A stretch of 64,000 nucleotides of DNA from Actinostola sp. cb2023 (Eukaryota > Cnidaria > Anthozoa > Actiniaria > Actinostolidae), in contig JAUJYZ010001570.1 of NCBI GenBank assembly GCA_033675265.1, forward strand, positions 37,926 through 101,925, given 5' to 3'. Shown in pieces: positions 34,370 to 47,500 of the stretch; the first letter of the stretch is position 1, and each line of letters opens with the position of its first letter. The translations under genes were made by a program, and so were the position numbers. The notes under the pieces were generated by a model. That model saw nothing but the letters and a program-made list of their open reading frames with translations, had not been told where the DNA came from and ran no database searches.

Positions 34370-35625
34370 ACAAAGTTGGGAAAAGAAGCTGGGCGAGTCT
34401 GTGTGACGTAGCTCTAGAATAGAAGCTGGGCGAGTCTGTGTGACCCCAGAAGCTGGACGAGTCTGTGTGACCCCAGAGAATAGAAGCTGGACGTCGGAGT
34501 CTCTGTGACCCGGCCCAGAGAATAGTAGCTGGATGTGTCTGAGTGACCCCAGGAAATAGAAGTCGGGTGAGTCTTTGTGACTACGGGTCGAGAAGGGAGT
34601 AGCTGGGTGTGTCTGTTTGACCCCAGGAAATAGAAGTCGGGTGAGTCTGTGTGACTCCGGATCGAGAAGTAGTAGCTGGGTGTGTCTGTTTGACCCCAGG
34701 AAATAGAAGTCGGGCGAGTCTTTGTGACCCCGGATCGAGAAGTAGTAGCTGGGGGTGTCTGTTTGATCACAGGAAATAGAAGTAGGATGAGTCTGTGTGA
34801 CTCCGGATCGAGAAGTAGTAGCTGGGTGTGTCTGTTTGACCCCAGGAAATAGAAGTCGGGTGAGTCTTTATGACCCCGGATCGAGAAGTAGTAGCTGGGG
34901 TGTCTGCTTGACCCCAGGAAATAGAAGTCGGGTGAGTCTTTGTGACCCCGGATCGAGAAGTAGTAGCTGGGTGTGTCTGTTTGACCCCAGGAGAAGTAGG
35001 ATGAGTCTGTGTGACTCCGGATCGAGAAGTAGTAGCTGGGTGTGTCTGTTTGACCCCAGGAAATAGAAGTCGGGTGAGTCTTTGTGACCCCGGATCGAGA
35101 AGTAGTAGCTGGGTGTGTCTGTTTGACCCCAGGAAATATAAGTCGGGTGAGTCTATGTGACCTTGGAGCGAGCTTTAGTCGCTGGGCGTGTCTGTGACCC
35201 CAGGAATAAAACCGAGTCGGGTGAATCGTTAATTGTGACCCCGAATCGAGAATTAGTAGCTGTGCGTGTCTGTTTGACACCAGGGAATAGAAGTCGGGTG
35301 AGTCTTGATGACCCTGGATCGAGCATTTGTAGGGGGGCTTGTTTGCGTGACCCCAGATATTACAAACTGCGTGAGTCTCTGTGACCCCATATCGAGAATG
35401 AGTAGATGGGTCTGTTTGTGTGTGACCCCAGGAATAGTAGCTGAGCATGTCTAGGTGACTTCAGAAATTAAAACACGTGTTGGGTACGTGTGCATGACCC
35501 CAGAGAATTTCATGTAGTTGGGTGCGTCCGCATGACCCAGGAGAATTGTAGGTGGGTGCGTCTATATTACCCCGGAAAATTGTAGTTGGGTGCGTCGGTA
35601 TGACCCGGAGAATTGCAACTGGAGG
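34370..35625. repeat. 36-bp monomer / 73-bp dimer tandem array
   Basis: Alternating monomers of the types AGAAGTCGGGTGAGTC and AGTAGCTGGGTGTGTC, each ending near GTGACCCC or TTGACCCC, make a dimer of about 73 bp. ATCGAGAAGTAGTAGCTGGG recurs at 34661, 34734, 34807, 34880 and 34952. The flanks of the array are more diverged single monomers. The 344-codon minus frame across it is repeat-derived. Confidence 0.92.
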
Positions 35626-36011
35626 ACCCCTGGGAACGGTAGAACTTTAGTAGTCTTTGGTGACTTGTTTGGTTTAACATTGGAGAATGTATGCGTTAGT
35701 TCCTATTCACTCTTGTCTGTGGGTGTTTTATTGCTGGCATTTGTAGTTTTAGGCTTGTCATATAGCGTAATTTTGTGCGGAAGTATACGGGCTGGGTGTT
35801 ACGCTATACGTTTATGTATTATTCTCCAATTGTGAGGCGTGGGAAGGAGAAAAAGGAGCCTAAAGGCTCTACAAGTACCTCAACAGCTATATGGGAGGTT
35901 TTGAAGCATGTATAGATTTGTTCAAGCTAAATGAGCAAAATGATAGCCGCGCTGCGGTGGTAAGTTTGAAGTTGTCCTCCATCAAATATCGTTCCATGGT
36001 CGACAGCCCTA

Positions 36012-36254
36012 GTGGCGTTGCCATCAAGGGTGGCCTTCGGAAGAGGGGCAGAAGTCGCAAAGTGGTGGAGGAAAGTGTTAAAGAACCAACTCCCAAGAAC
36101 TAGATATAGTCCGTCGGGAAATGTAAGATCAGTTAAAGTATCGTTTGGACGACGTCGAAGCCTGAGAGCCAGTGCTCGTAGTAATGTCGAGTGTGTTTCC
36201 TTATGGCTAGTATCAGGCCACATTACTCGCTCATGTAATACGAAAAAGGCTTAA
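36012..36254 (+). other. Possible decayed gag-like basic/zinc-knuckle frame
   Basis: The frame contains SFGRRRSLRASARSNVEC and then SGHITRSCNTKK before a stop. The GHxxxxC ending resembles the end of a retroelement CCHC zinc knuckle, but the first two cysteines are not in register, so it would be degenerate. An overlapping frame upstream (35891-36103) is also rich in Arg and Lys. This is weak support for a retroelement origin of the 5.5-kb block. Confidence 0.2.
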
Positions 36255-39078
36255 TGACTGGAGGCAATAAATGCATTATTGGCCTGTACATTTTATGAAT
36301 ACTAGAGTGTAGTATTTATTTATTCCCATGCATTCTATTGGGGGGAAGGGAAGTTCCAGTTTGTTTCTTTTTCATATCTTCTGGGCTTTAAGAGTTGACT
36401 CCGCAAGCGTTTGTCTATAAAGGCTGCCCTTGTGTCTCGATTCGTCAGGCAATTGGTAGTCATCTTCTCTAAGTCTGGGTGGGGGTTTTTCCTGTTGGAT
36501 TTTGATTATGCTTATTATGATAAAATTCCTACTTGTGGGTTGTATATTCCCTTATTTTACATTTATGTGATTTCGAGTAGATGCAAGTAGTGATTGCTGG
36601 TGAGGGAAACGTTTTTTTTTGCCCTTATCATTCGGTGCAACGAGCCGTGAAATGAAGCAGAGTTTATGGGTTATGTCATGCAGATGAAACCCCTGCCCAG
36701 GCTTAGGGAAGATGGGCTTATGTCAGTATAAGAGTAGCAGGTGGTAAGCGTGCGTCTCTATACGTACAGTATATTTTATTCCGATCGAGACTCCAATGTA
36801 TATAGGGCGGGAGAACTTCACAGTCATGAGCAGAATGTAAAGTCGTATTGACGGATTACAGAGACCATGACAGTTCAAGGTTATATATACAAGGGAATAA
36901 ACTTTTATGACTTTTTCGCCTTTCTTAAAGGGATAGTTTCAAGGGTGTTTATGATCATGACAGTTATTTGCCACCGAGAGAAACTTTTCCGGAACCATGT
37001 ACATCTCTTGTAACAGTTGTTTGGTGACTGGGTCTACCGTGTTTCGCTCATGCAAGTGTTTGGGTCAAAGTATAGAACCCATTTGGCTGGTCTTACCCCG
37101 CACAGCTGAACCATCCAAGCTGCGTCTTTGTTTTGACGCTAGGGTTTTAATTTGTGGATGAATGATACATGCATGCACGATTTATTTGGATAAGTTATAC
37201 AATAATGACAGATATGGGAAACTCGACGAGGGGACATACGGTCTCGTCCGATTGTCGATTGCCCTTCCGGACAGTTAGTTCAGTGAAAGTGCAGCCAAAT
37301 TCGCTCTCTGTATTACTTGCCATGTTGGGTTTCACCCTTGGTTTGAAAAAGTGTCTTGATTATGTGATTAGATTAAGGCAAATTATCTGGGGATGGACGA
37401 TGACTCTAACCTTCAAGTATGTTTGATTTACAAGACAAAAAAATTACATTTTATAGAACTACGTAAGAACGTTTAACGTTTTTTTTGGTTTTCAAGTCGA
37501 CAATTCCCTTGAGGTCCGCGGTGCAGAGATCCTTTGGTAAATGTATTTCGTTTTTGTTGGCCTTCTCGGAAGCGAAATGGTATATTAGATTATTAATATT
37601 CGGGATATGGCTTCGGCGATAGGGGTACGGTTGCGTGCAGGAAGCATTATACCCAACGTTAAGAGTTTTTAGACTCCTGAGATGACTGCATTCCGTGGAG
37701 GAGTGAAAAGCATGGGGCGCTTGGGCATGATCTCCGTCGACGCATCTCAGTTTTCGCTGAGACGTTTCTCAAAAATCATTCACCTTGCCGTGACTGTTCT
37801 CTGTGACTCCTACGTCATCCGTGTTTAATTTCGGAGGACAGTGCGTGTAAAAAGGGCATTGTTCGACATGTAGGGGGTTTTTGAAGTGAGGGTAACTTCA
37901 GTGGTAAATGTCCAACCCGACTATCCTTTGTTTTCGGATCGGTGGACCCTATAATAGGCAAGTGCGAGCTATTTTTTCCGCTCTAGGATAGGGAGGGGCT
38001 CGGACTTCTCACTGAGGCCTTCTGGAATATGGGGATCTAGCAGCATCGAGGAAAGTGAAAGAATATCTGTCTGCCGTGAAGGTGGAACAATGGGAGGCAC
38101 GTTTTGTCCTCGCAGATTGAATCTGTTTGTTTCAGTACGGATTTGTCGGCTATATCATAGTATAGGTTGATTGGGTGGTCATGAGCTTATCCATGATTTA
38201 TTGGAGCCTGGTCTTTATACACATACATAAACTTTATTGACGTGTCAAGCTTCTAGCGTATCACAAGTGATGCACTAATCGGGGACACTTTATCCCAAAC
38301 AGGATCCTTGAAAGCCGATTATTTGCAGGCGATAAGGCAGGCGATTTAGGCCGCGTTAACGAGGAATTCTTTATTTTCAGAGAAGGAAAAAGGTACTCCT
38401 ATGTACAACACGTTTCAATCTGCACTGTTACGGTGTCTGGAGTATACATCGATGTGTGTGATTTATTGAAGGTACCTGTTCTACAAGATTATCTTTGTCA
38501 GACCGCTTAACCCCACAGGCGAGGTAATTAATGCCCCTTTTCAGCTCTTCAGCGTTCTAGACTCGATCGTCCTTTCACGTCAGTCGTTTACCAGGTCAGA
38601 ACGTTATGGATTGCGAAGTTTAGTGGCTTCGTTATATATTTGGTTCTGGCAGCGATTCAGGTGTCTGATTTATATCACTGAGGACGGCGAACCATTCTCT
38701 TAATTGTATTCAAGTGATGTTACCCGGGAGCTAGTGATCCGGTGGCAAATAGGTTTTAATGAGTGACTTGTCAGAACTTTATCAAAGATCGACATAAGTA
38801 ACTTGACTGACTTCACAAATGTTTTTCAATTCAGTAAGGGGTGTATTATATACGCGTTTATTTTCAAAACTGTCAAATTTATGATGAGTATTGGGGATGT
38901 ATTTTATAGGCGTGTACCCAACCATAAGGTGAGGAATGGGGAGTTATTATAAGGATTGGGGAGAGTTATTAAAGAGGGAAGTACTGGTCGTATGGACACA
39001 CTGTGCCAGATAAAGGGCGAGACAGGAGTGTCTATCCCATACCTTAATGCTAATGAGTCAGCGGGAGGGATAATGTAC

Positions 39079-39151
39079 TATAAACATCAACGTTGCCAAG
39101 GGAATAACATTCAAAACAGAAAGTCACTCCGACTTCTCTAATGTAGCTTTG
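39079..39151 (+). repeat. Displaced copy of the duplication spacer
   Basis: AAACATCAACGTTGCCAAGG through TCTAATGTAGCTTTGTTC matches 30241-30312 with one or two differences. This is where unit B should have continued without the 5.5-kb block. Confidence 0.9.
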
Positions 39152-39225
39152 TTCTTTTTTACTGATTTCTTTATCCTCTCCTTTTTTGTGTCCCTTACTT
39201 TCAGGACGCTGGTTTATTCTCTCAC

Positions 39226-39594
39226 CAATGAGGGTTTATCACATAATTTCAAAACTGATAGGACAAAAAAATGATTATCATAGCTGGAAAGAGCTCGTTG
39301 AAATTAGTAAAAATGTGAAGTTTGGAAAAGATCGCTCCACAAATTACGAAGATATGAATTTTCAAAAATCGAAATTTTAAATGAAAACCTTTGGAAATTA
39401 CGCTTGGAGGCAACTCTTGCCTACAACAAAGGTTTTCATACAAAATTTCGATTTTTGAAAATTCATATCTTCGTAATTTGTGGAGCGATTTTTTCCAAAC
39501 TTCACATTTTTACTAATTTCAACGAGCTCTTTCCAGCTATGATAATCATTTTTTTGTCCTATCAGTTTTGAAATTATGTGATAAACCCTCATTG
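39226..39594. mobile_element. MITE, 369 bp, with about 165-bp inverted arms
   Basis: The ends are CAATGAGGGTTTATCACATA and TATGTGATAAACCCTCATTG. The arms also share GGACAAAAAAATGATTATCA, GAGCTCGTTGAAATTAG and CGAAGATATGAATTTTC and are nearly perfect, which suggests recent insertion. The loop is about 35 bp. Confidence 0.95.
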
Positions 39595-40018
39595 TCCAAT
39601 CCATCAATAACCGGTCGTTATGCCTGATTCGATCATGGTCACTTGCTTTTTTAATAAAAAAATGATTTCAAAAGCAGATAAGCTTAGCAAGAGGCACCGA
39701 GTAAGCAGTTGTCTTTACGTCTCTCGTTAACATCCTTCCTTGTTATACAACACGCGTTTGTACTATAAATCATGCTACTTCACACACACTATTTGGTTTG
39801 CTGTAAATACTGATGGCGCAGCTCACGTATGACAGCAACGACTTGTCATAAGATACAATCAAGTTGTGCAGAGTGGCCGCATGCTGTGTATGCACAGTAG
39901 TTTTTGTCGTACTTTAGGAGCATATATGGACGCAAACAGTTGTCTGTGAAGATATTCAATTATGCCATTTTATTTGCTTATCTTTTACAAATATTCGTCC
40001 AAAAAAATCTCTCTCTGT

Positions 40019-40241
40019 CTAAGGGCCCCTGCACACGGTACCGGACGAATTTTTAACCAATCAAAAAGTTGACCCGTACACACCGTCTACACGGAACCGT
40101 CTCGGATAAAATTTACTTGGATAAAATTTTGTATAAAATTTTTGTCCGGATAGCACAGTTCCGTGTAAACGAAACACTTAAACTTACAACTTTTTGAACG
40201 GTTAAAAATTCGTCAGGTATACCATGTGCAGGGGGCCTAAG
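40019..40241. mobile_element. MITE, 223 bp
   Basis: The left end is CTAAGGGCCCCTGCACACGG and the right end CATGTGCAGGGGGCCTAAG. The arms continue as GGACGAATTTTTAACC against GGTTAAAAATTCGTCAGG and CAAAAAGTTG against CAACTTTTTG. Confidence 0.92.
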
Positions 40242-41029
40242 TAGAACATGTGCTCAATGCACGAGTTCCCCCGCCCAATCTTTTTGGTAGTTTTGACATA
40301 TCAAAAAGAATGTACTTTTTAATTTCACCGAATAATTAATTCTACCAGAAGACATTCTAATGAGTGGCAGTGGTAAACAACGACATTCAGTCATGTCATT
40401 TTAGCTTAGAAGTTTTAATGAACGTTTGGTTTTCCACCTGCAAATCAGCGATTTGGAAAACTTAATTGTGACAATACGTACTTGAGAGTTTAGTTTAGAC
40501 TCACCACACTTTTATTAAGCTTTTAAGAAAACGATTTCTTTTCTCCGTTGAAAAACAAAATTGTTTTCCAAAAGTTTTCTTACATTATTTGTGCTTAGGA
40601 TTGATTGTCTGACCAGTTTTGTTCAATGCAGAGCTGTTATCTGAACAAAACATTGAGATATTTTGATCTCAAAACTACAAAGAAATGTATGGCGCTGAAT
40701 GTTGGGTTGAGTAGATGACGTCACTGACTCCTCTAAAGATTCATAAAAATATAGTACTTCCCTCTGGAATATCGAAAAAAGATTTTAACTAGTGATTATT
40801 AGACCCTTGAAGAATTATTCAATGAAGTTTCAGCTTAATTAAATTTCGAACAATATTCGTCAGAGTCCCCCTTTAACCGCGATACTACCCATGCAATGCC
40901 GGTATCGGAAACGCCGATCAACTTTCAAGGAACGTTTTAAAAGCGTATCCGGCAGCATTTTTTGTGTGTGGGCGGGAAAACCACTCGAAAAGAGATCTGT
41001 GCTTTCAATAATGAAAGAATTGGAAAGCG

Positions 41030-41110
41030 ACAATTTGTGCCTTGGCGGGACTCGAACCCAGGGCTTCAGAATGCTACGCAGCCATTTCCTACGCATAATT
41101 TCAACAGACT
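41030..41110 (-). mobile_element. tRNA-like SINE fragment
   Basis: The minus strand carries a perfect Pol III B box, GGGTTCGAGTCCC (from GGGACTCGAACCC at 41047-41059). Upstream of it is an A-box-like TGGCTGCGTAGC. The spacing is too short for a clean tRNA and no acceptor stem closes, so a tRNA-derived SINE remnant is preferred. Confidence 0.4.
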
Positions 41111-41555
41111 CGTACCAGGAACGGCTCCTGCTCGTACCCATTCGCTCCTCTTACTTTGCGCCGTCCTTCCCAAGCGCCTTTGCGCGCTTTAATTGATTAC
41201 TTTCTCAGATTCCATTATTTAAAATCGAAAAAGGCGTTTTCAAACGAAAACGTACGAGATGATTAAACATAAGACGTTAAATATACATCCACTCATTCAA
41301 TTTTCTACTGCATTAACTATGCAATTAATTGTGACATCACAGAGATACTTTACAAGGCAAACCCTATGAAATCTTGAACATAAAAATACAGTGACTGTTC
41401 TCTTGTTAAATACTTTAAAACTGACCCAATTTTCTACTTGTAAATGAAAATACGATGCTGTGGGATGAATGTCTCATGACTTGTAGTCCATCCACAGTCG
41501 CCTCACTTTTCTCACCAATTTTGTCCATAAGGGGGGTGGGATGAGGAGATAGTTG

Positions 41556-44500
41556 TTAATGCTTAGACCCCTTGTTTAGCATGTCCAGTGTCGCCCCGAG
41601 GGCCCAACTCACCTCCACATCATCGATTTTCTTTTGAAGCTAAATCAGTGAAGAAGATATTAAATTCAAGTTAAATACACAAAACGACGACAACAACAAC
41701 AAAAAGCTTACAATGAGTTTTCTGTGATTTTGGAAGCCATAACCATATTTTAGTAGAGCGGTGATGTATGTAGCATCCATACATGCTAATTTTTTGTTGG
41801 GCCTTATTTGAGATGATGAACACACTGAAATAGAAAATGACATTTAGCCAATAAATTGACTTGACCCTGCAGGAAGTACTTCCATCAATCATTATCCTCC
41901 TCTTCCATCATCAATGACATCACTTTAACACCATAGCATACAGAGCAGGCATTCTCAAGAGGTGATCAGTGAATGACAGAAATCAAAAGTGATCCCGGAG
42001 ACCTAGGGTGGAGTGGAGGAAGGGAGAGGAAGAAATGGAATGGCATGGAACTTTTATTTATCCACGGGAATTTTACAATTGTACAATTGATTTCCAAAAA
42101 TACCGTGCCATTAATAGTTAAAATAGTATCATTATTATATTATTATATTTTACTTTTTAATAAGGGATAGGAAGGGAGAGGAAGGGAGAGGAAGGGAGAG
42201 GAAGGGAGAGGAAGGGAGAGGAAGGGAGAGGAAGGGAACTGTCTTCAACCCATTCTTTCTCCTGTCCTCAACAGAAATGCCTCTTTTGCAGGCAATCACC
42301 ATCATCATCACTATCATAATCATCATCATCACCATTATCAAATCATCATCATTACCTTCTTGAGCTTTCCCAACAAAGTCTCCAACAGTAATGACACCTC
42401 CTTTTTTCACATCTATTATATACAATGAACAAGATATGTAGTTAACCATTGAGTGATACAGTTGTTTCAATTACAAGACATAATGGCAAAGTGCATGTAC
42501 ATACCAATGAGATTCAAGTCAGCTGCACGGTCATAGAAATATGAGAAAGTATAAAATGTCCTTTCATTCATTTCATCTAAAGCAGAAAAAAGTGAGTTAT
42601 TGAAATGGGACCATACAAATAAAGGATTCAACGATAAACATTTTCTTCAATGGTGCAAATAAACAGAGCAAGTGAAAAATAGTAAACAATATTGTATTAT
42701 ATGTATAATGTTGTTACCTTGCCTGTCGACAGGCTTAACTAATGCCTTGACATGCTTCATGCATGCATCATAACTATGGTTTGGGTGACCACTACAATAT
42801 AACAAATAGTTTAGTCTTATACATGGGTTTTACTACAATATAACAAATAGTTTAGTCTTATACATGTACATGGGTTTTACTACAATATAACAAATAGTTT
42901 AGTCTTATACATGTACATGGGTTTTACTACAATATAACAAATAGCTTAGTCTTATACATGTACATGGGTTTTACTACAATATAACAAATAGTTTAGTCTT
43001 ATACATGTACATGGGTTTTACTACAATATAACAAATAGTTTAGTCTTATACATGTACATGGGTTTTACTACAATATAACAAATAGTTTAGTCTTATACAT
43101 GTACATGGGTTTTACTACAATATAACAAATAGTTTAGTCTTATACATGTACATGGGTTTTACTACAATATAACAAATAGTTTAGTCTTATACATGTACAT
43201 GGGTTTTACTACAATATAACAAATAGTTTAGTCTTATACATGTACATGGGTTTTACTACAATATAACAAATAGTTTAGTCTTATACATGTACATGGGTTT
43301 TACTACAATATAACAAATAGTTTAGTCTTATACATGTACATGGGTTTTACTACAATATAACAAATAGTTTAGTCTTATACATGTACATGGGTTTTACTAC
43401 AATATAACAAATAGTTTAGTCTTATACGTGTACATGGGTTTTACTACAATATAACAAATAGTTTAGTCTTATACATGTACATGGGTTTTACTACAATATA
43501 ACAAATAGTTTAGTCTTATACATGTACATGGGTTTTACTACAATATAACAAATAGTTTAGTCTTATACATGTACATGGGTTTTACTACAATATAACAAAT
43601 AGCTTAGTCTTATACATGTACATGGGTTTTACTACAATATAACAAATAGTTTAGTCTTATACATGTACATGGGTTTTACTACAATATAACAAATAGTTTA
43701 GTCTTATACATGTACATGGGTTTTACTACAATATAACAAATAGTTTAGTCTTATACATGTACATGGGTTTTACTACAATATAACAAATAGTTTAGTCTTA
43801 TACATGTACATGGGTTTTACTACAATATAACAAATAGTTTAGTCTTATACATGTACATGGGTTTTACTACAATATAACAAATAGTTTAGTCTTATACATG
43901 TACATGGGTTTTACTACAATATAACAAATAGTTTAGTCTTATACATGTACATGGGTTTTACTACAATATAACAAATAGTTTAGTCTTATACATGTACATG
44001 GGTTTTACTACAATATAACAAATAGTTTAGTCTTATACATGTACATGGGTTTTACTACAATATAACAAATAGTTTAGTCTTATACATGTACATGGGTTTT
44101 ACTACAATATAACAAATAGCTTAGTCTTATACATGTACATGGGTTTTACTACAATATAACAAATAGCTTAGTCTTATACATGTACATGGGTTTTACTACA
44201 ATATAACAAATAGCTTAGTCTTATACATGTACATGGGTTTTACTACAATATAACAAATAGTTTAGTCTTATACATGTACATGGGTTTTACTACAATATAA
44301 CAAATAGTTTAGTCTTATACATGTACATGGGTTTTACTACAATATAACAAATAGTTTAGTCTTATACATGTACATGGGTTTTACTACAATATAACAAATA
44401 GTTTAGTCTTATACATGTACATGGGTTTTACTACAATATAACAAATAGTTTAGTCTTTATACATGTACATGGGTTTTACTACAATATAACAAATAGTTTA

Positions 44501-47500
44501 GTCTTATACATGTACATGGGTTTTACTACAATATAACAAATAGCTTAGTCTTATACATGTACATGGGTTTTACTACAATATAACAAATAGTTTAGTCTTA
44601 TACATGTACATGGGTTTTTACTACAATATAACAAATAGTTTAGTCTTATACATGTACATGGGTTTTACTACAATATAACAAATAGTTTAGTCTTATACAT
44701 GTACATGGGTTTTACTACAATATAACAAATAGTTTAGTCTTATACATGTACATGGGTTTTACTACAATATAACAAATAGTTTAGTCTTATACATGTACAT
44801 GGGTTTTACTACAATATAACAAATAGTTTAGTCTTATACATGTACATGGGTTTTACTACAATATAACAAATAGTTTAGTCTTATACATGTACATGGGTTT
44901 TACTACAATATAACAAATAGTTTAGTCTTATACATGTACATGGGTTTTACTACAATATAACAAATAGTTTAGTCTTATACATGTACATGGGTTTTACTAC
45001 AATATAACAAATAGTTTAGTCTTATACATGTACATGGGTTTTACTACAATATAACAAATAGTTTAGTCTTATACATGTACATGGGTTTTACTACAATATA
45101 ACAAATAGCTTAGTCTTATACATGTACATGGGTTTTACTACAATATAACAAATAGCTTAGTCTTATACATGTACATGGGTTTTACTACAATATAACAAAT
45201 AGCTTAGTCTTATACATGTACATGGGTTTTACTACAATATAACAAATAGTTTAGTCTTATACATGTACATGGGTTTTACTACAATATAACAAATAGTTTA
45301 GTCTTATACATGTACATGGGTTTTACTACAATATAACAAATAGTTTAGTCTTATACATGTACATGGGTTTTACTACAATATAACAAATAGTTTAGTCTTA
45401 TACATGTACATGGGTTTTACTACAATATAACAAATAGTTTAGTCTTATACATGTACATGGGTTTTACTACAATATAACAAATAGTTTAGTCTTATACATG
45501 TACATGGGTTTTACTACAATATAACAAATAGTTTAGTCTTATACATGTACATGGGTTTTACTACAATATAACAAATAGTTTAGTCTTATACATGTACATG
45601 GGTTTTACTACAATATAACAAATAGTTTAGTCTTATACATGTACATGGGTTTTACTACAATATAACAAATAGTTTAGTCTTATACATGTACATGGGTTTT
45701 ACTACAATATAACAAATAGTTTAGTCTTATACATGTACATGGGTTTTACTACAATATAACAAATAGTTTAGTCTTATACATGTACATGGGTTTTACTACA
45801 ATATAACAAATAGTTTTTAGTCTTATACATGTACATGGGTTTTACTACAATATAACAAATAGTTTAGTCTTATACATGTACATGGGTTTTACTACAATAT
45901 AACAAATAGTTTAGTCTTATACATGTACATGGGTTTTACTACAATATAACAAATAGTTTAGTCTTATACGTGTACATGGGTTTTACTACAAATAACAAAT
46001 AGTTTTTAGTCTTATACATGTACATGGGTTTTACTACAATATAACAAATAGTTTAGTCTTATACATGTACATGGGTTTTACTACAATATAACAAATAGCT
46101 TAGTCTTATACATGTACATGGGTTTTACTACAATATAACAAATAGTTTAGTCTTATACATGTACATGGGTTTTACTACAATATAACAAATAGTTTAGTCT
46201 TATACATGTACATGGGTTTTACTACAATATAACAAATAGTTTAGTCTTATACATGTACATGGGTTTTACTACAATATAACAAATAGTTTAGTCTTATACA
46301 TGTACATGGGTTTTACTACAATATAACAAATAGTTTAGTCTTATACATGTACATGGGTTTTACTACAATATAACAAATAGTTTAGTCTTATACATGTACA
46401 TGGGTTTTACTACAATATAACAAATAGTTTAGTCTTATACATGTACATGGGTTTTACTACAATATAACAAATAGTTTAGTCTTATACATGTACATGGGTT
46501 TTACTACAATATAACAAATAGTTTAGTCTTATACGTGTACATGGGTTTTACTACAATATAACAAATAGTTTAGTCTTATACGTGTACATGGGTTTTACTA
46601 CAATATAACAAATAGTTTAGTCTTATACATGTACATGGGTTTTACTACAATATAACAAATAGTTTAGTCTTATACATGTACATGGGTTTTACTACAATAT
46701 AACAAATAGTTTAGTCTTATACATGTACATGGGTTTTACTACAATATAACAAATAGCTTAGTCTTATACATGTACATGGGTTTTACTACAATATAACAAA
46801 TAGTTTAGTCTTATACATGTACATGGGTTTTACTACAATATAACAAATAGTTTAGTCTTATACATGTACATGGGTTTTACTACAATATAACAAATAGTTT
46901 AGTCTTATACATGTACATGGGTTTTACTACAATATAACAAATAGTTTAGTCTTATACATGTACATGGGTTTTACTACAATATAACAAATAGTTTAGTCTT
47001 ATACATGTACATGGGTTTTACTACAATATAACAAATAGTTTAGTCTTATACATGTACATGGGTTTTACTACAATATAACAAATAGTTTAGTCTTATACAT
47101 GTACATGGGTTTTACTACAATATAACAAATAGTTTAGTCTTATACATGTACATGGGTTTTACTACAATATAACAAATAGTTTAGTCTTATACATGTACAT
47201 GGGTTTTACTACAATATAACAAATAGTTTAGTCTTATACATGTACATGGGTTTTACTACAATATAACAAATAGTTTAGTCTTATACATGTACATGGGTTT
47301 TACTACAATATAACAAATAGCTTAGTCTTATACATGTACATGGGTTTTACTACAATATAACAAATAGCTTAGTCTTATACATGTACATGGGTTTTACTAC
47401 AATATAACAAATAGCTTAGTCTTATACATGTACATGGGTTTTACTACAATATAACAAATAGTTTAGTCTTATACATGTACATGGGTTTTACTACAATATA

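Larger units (their letters stand above)
33573..39078. mobile_element. 5.5-kb inserted block, probable decayed transposable element
   Basis: The block separates unit B from its expected downstream sequence. Flanks read GTCACTAT on the left and GTACTATAAACATC on the right, while the intact arrangement at 30233-30246 is TCACTATAAACATC; ACTAT is therefore a candidate 5-bp target duplication. Near the ends, CATTATCCC (33591) faces GGGATAATG (39069-39077), a possible imperfect terminal inverted repeat. Most of the interior has no long frame. It carries the tandem array at 34370-35625 and a weak basic/zinc-knuckle-like frame at 36012-36254. The class is undecided (LTR/DIRS-like relic or non-autonomous DNA element). 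Confidence 0.6.
39595..41555. other. Intergenic, 3' flank of ENTPD
   Basis: Apart from the MITE at 40019 and the tRNA-like element near 41.0-41.1 kb, no gene is seen. No clear AATAAA for the minus-strand ENTPD transcript could be picked. Confidence 0.5.

Noticed and set aside
34414..35448. 344-codon minus-strand frame
   Set aside because: It follows the 36/73-bp tandem array and has no unique domain.
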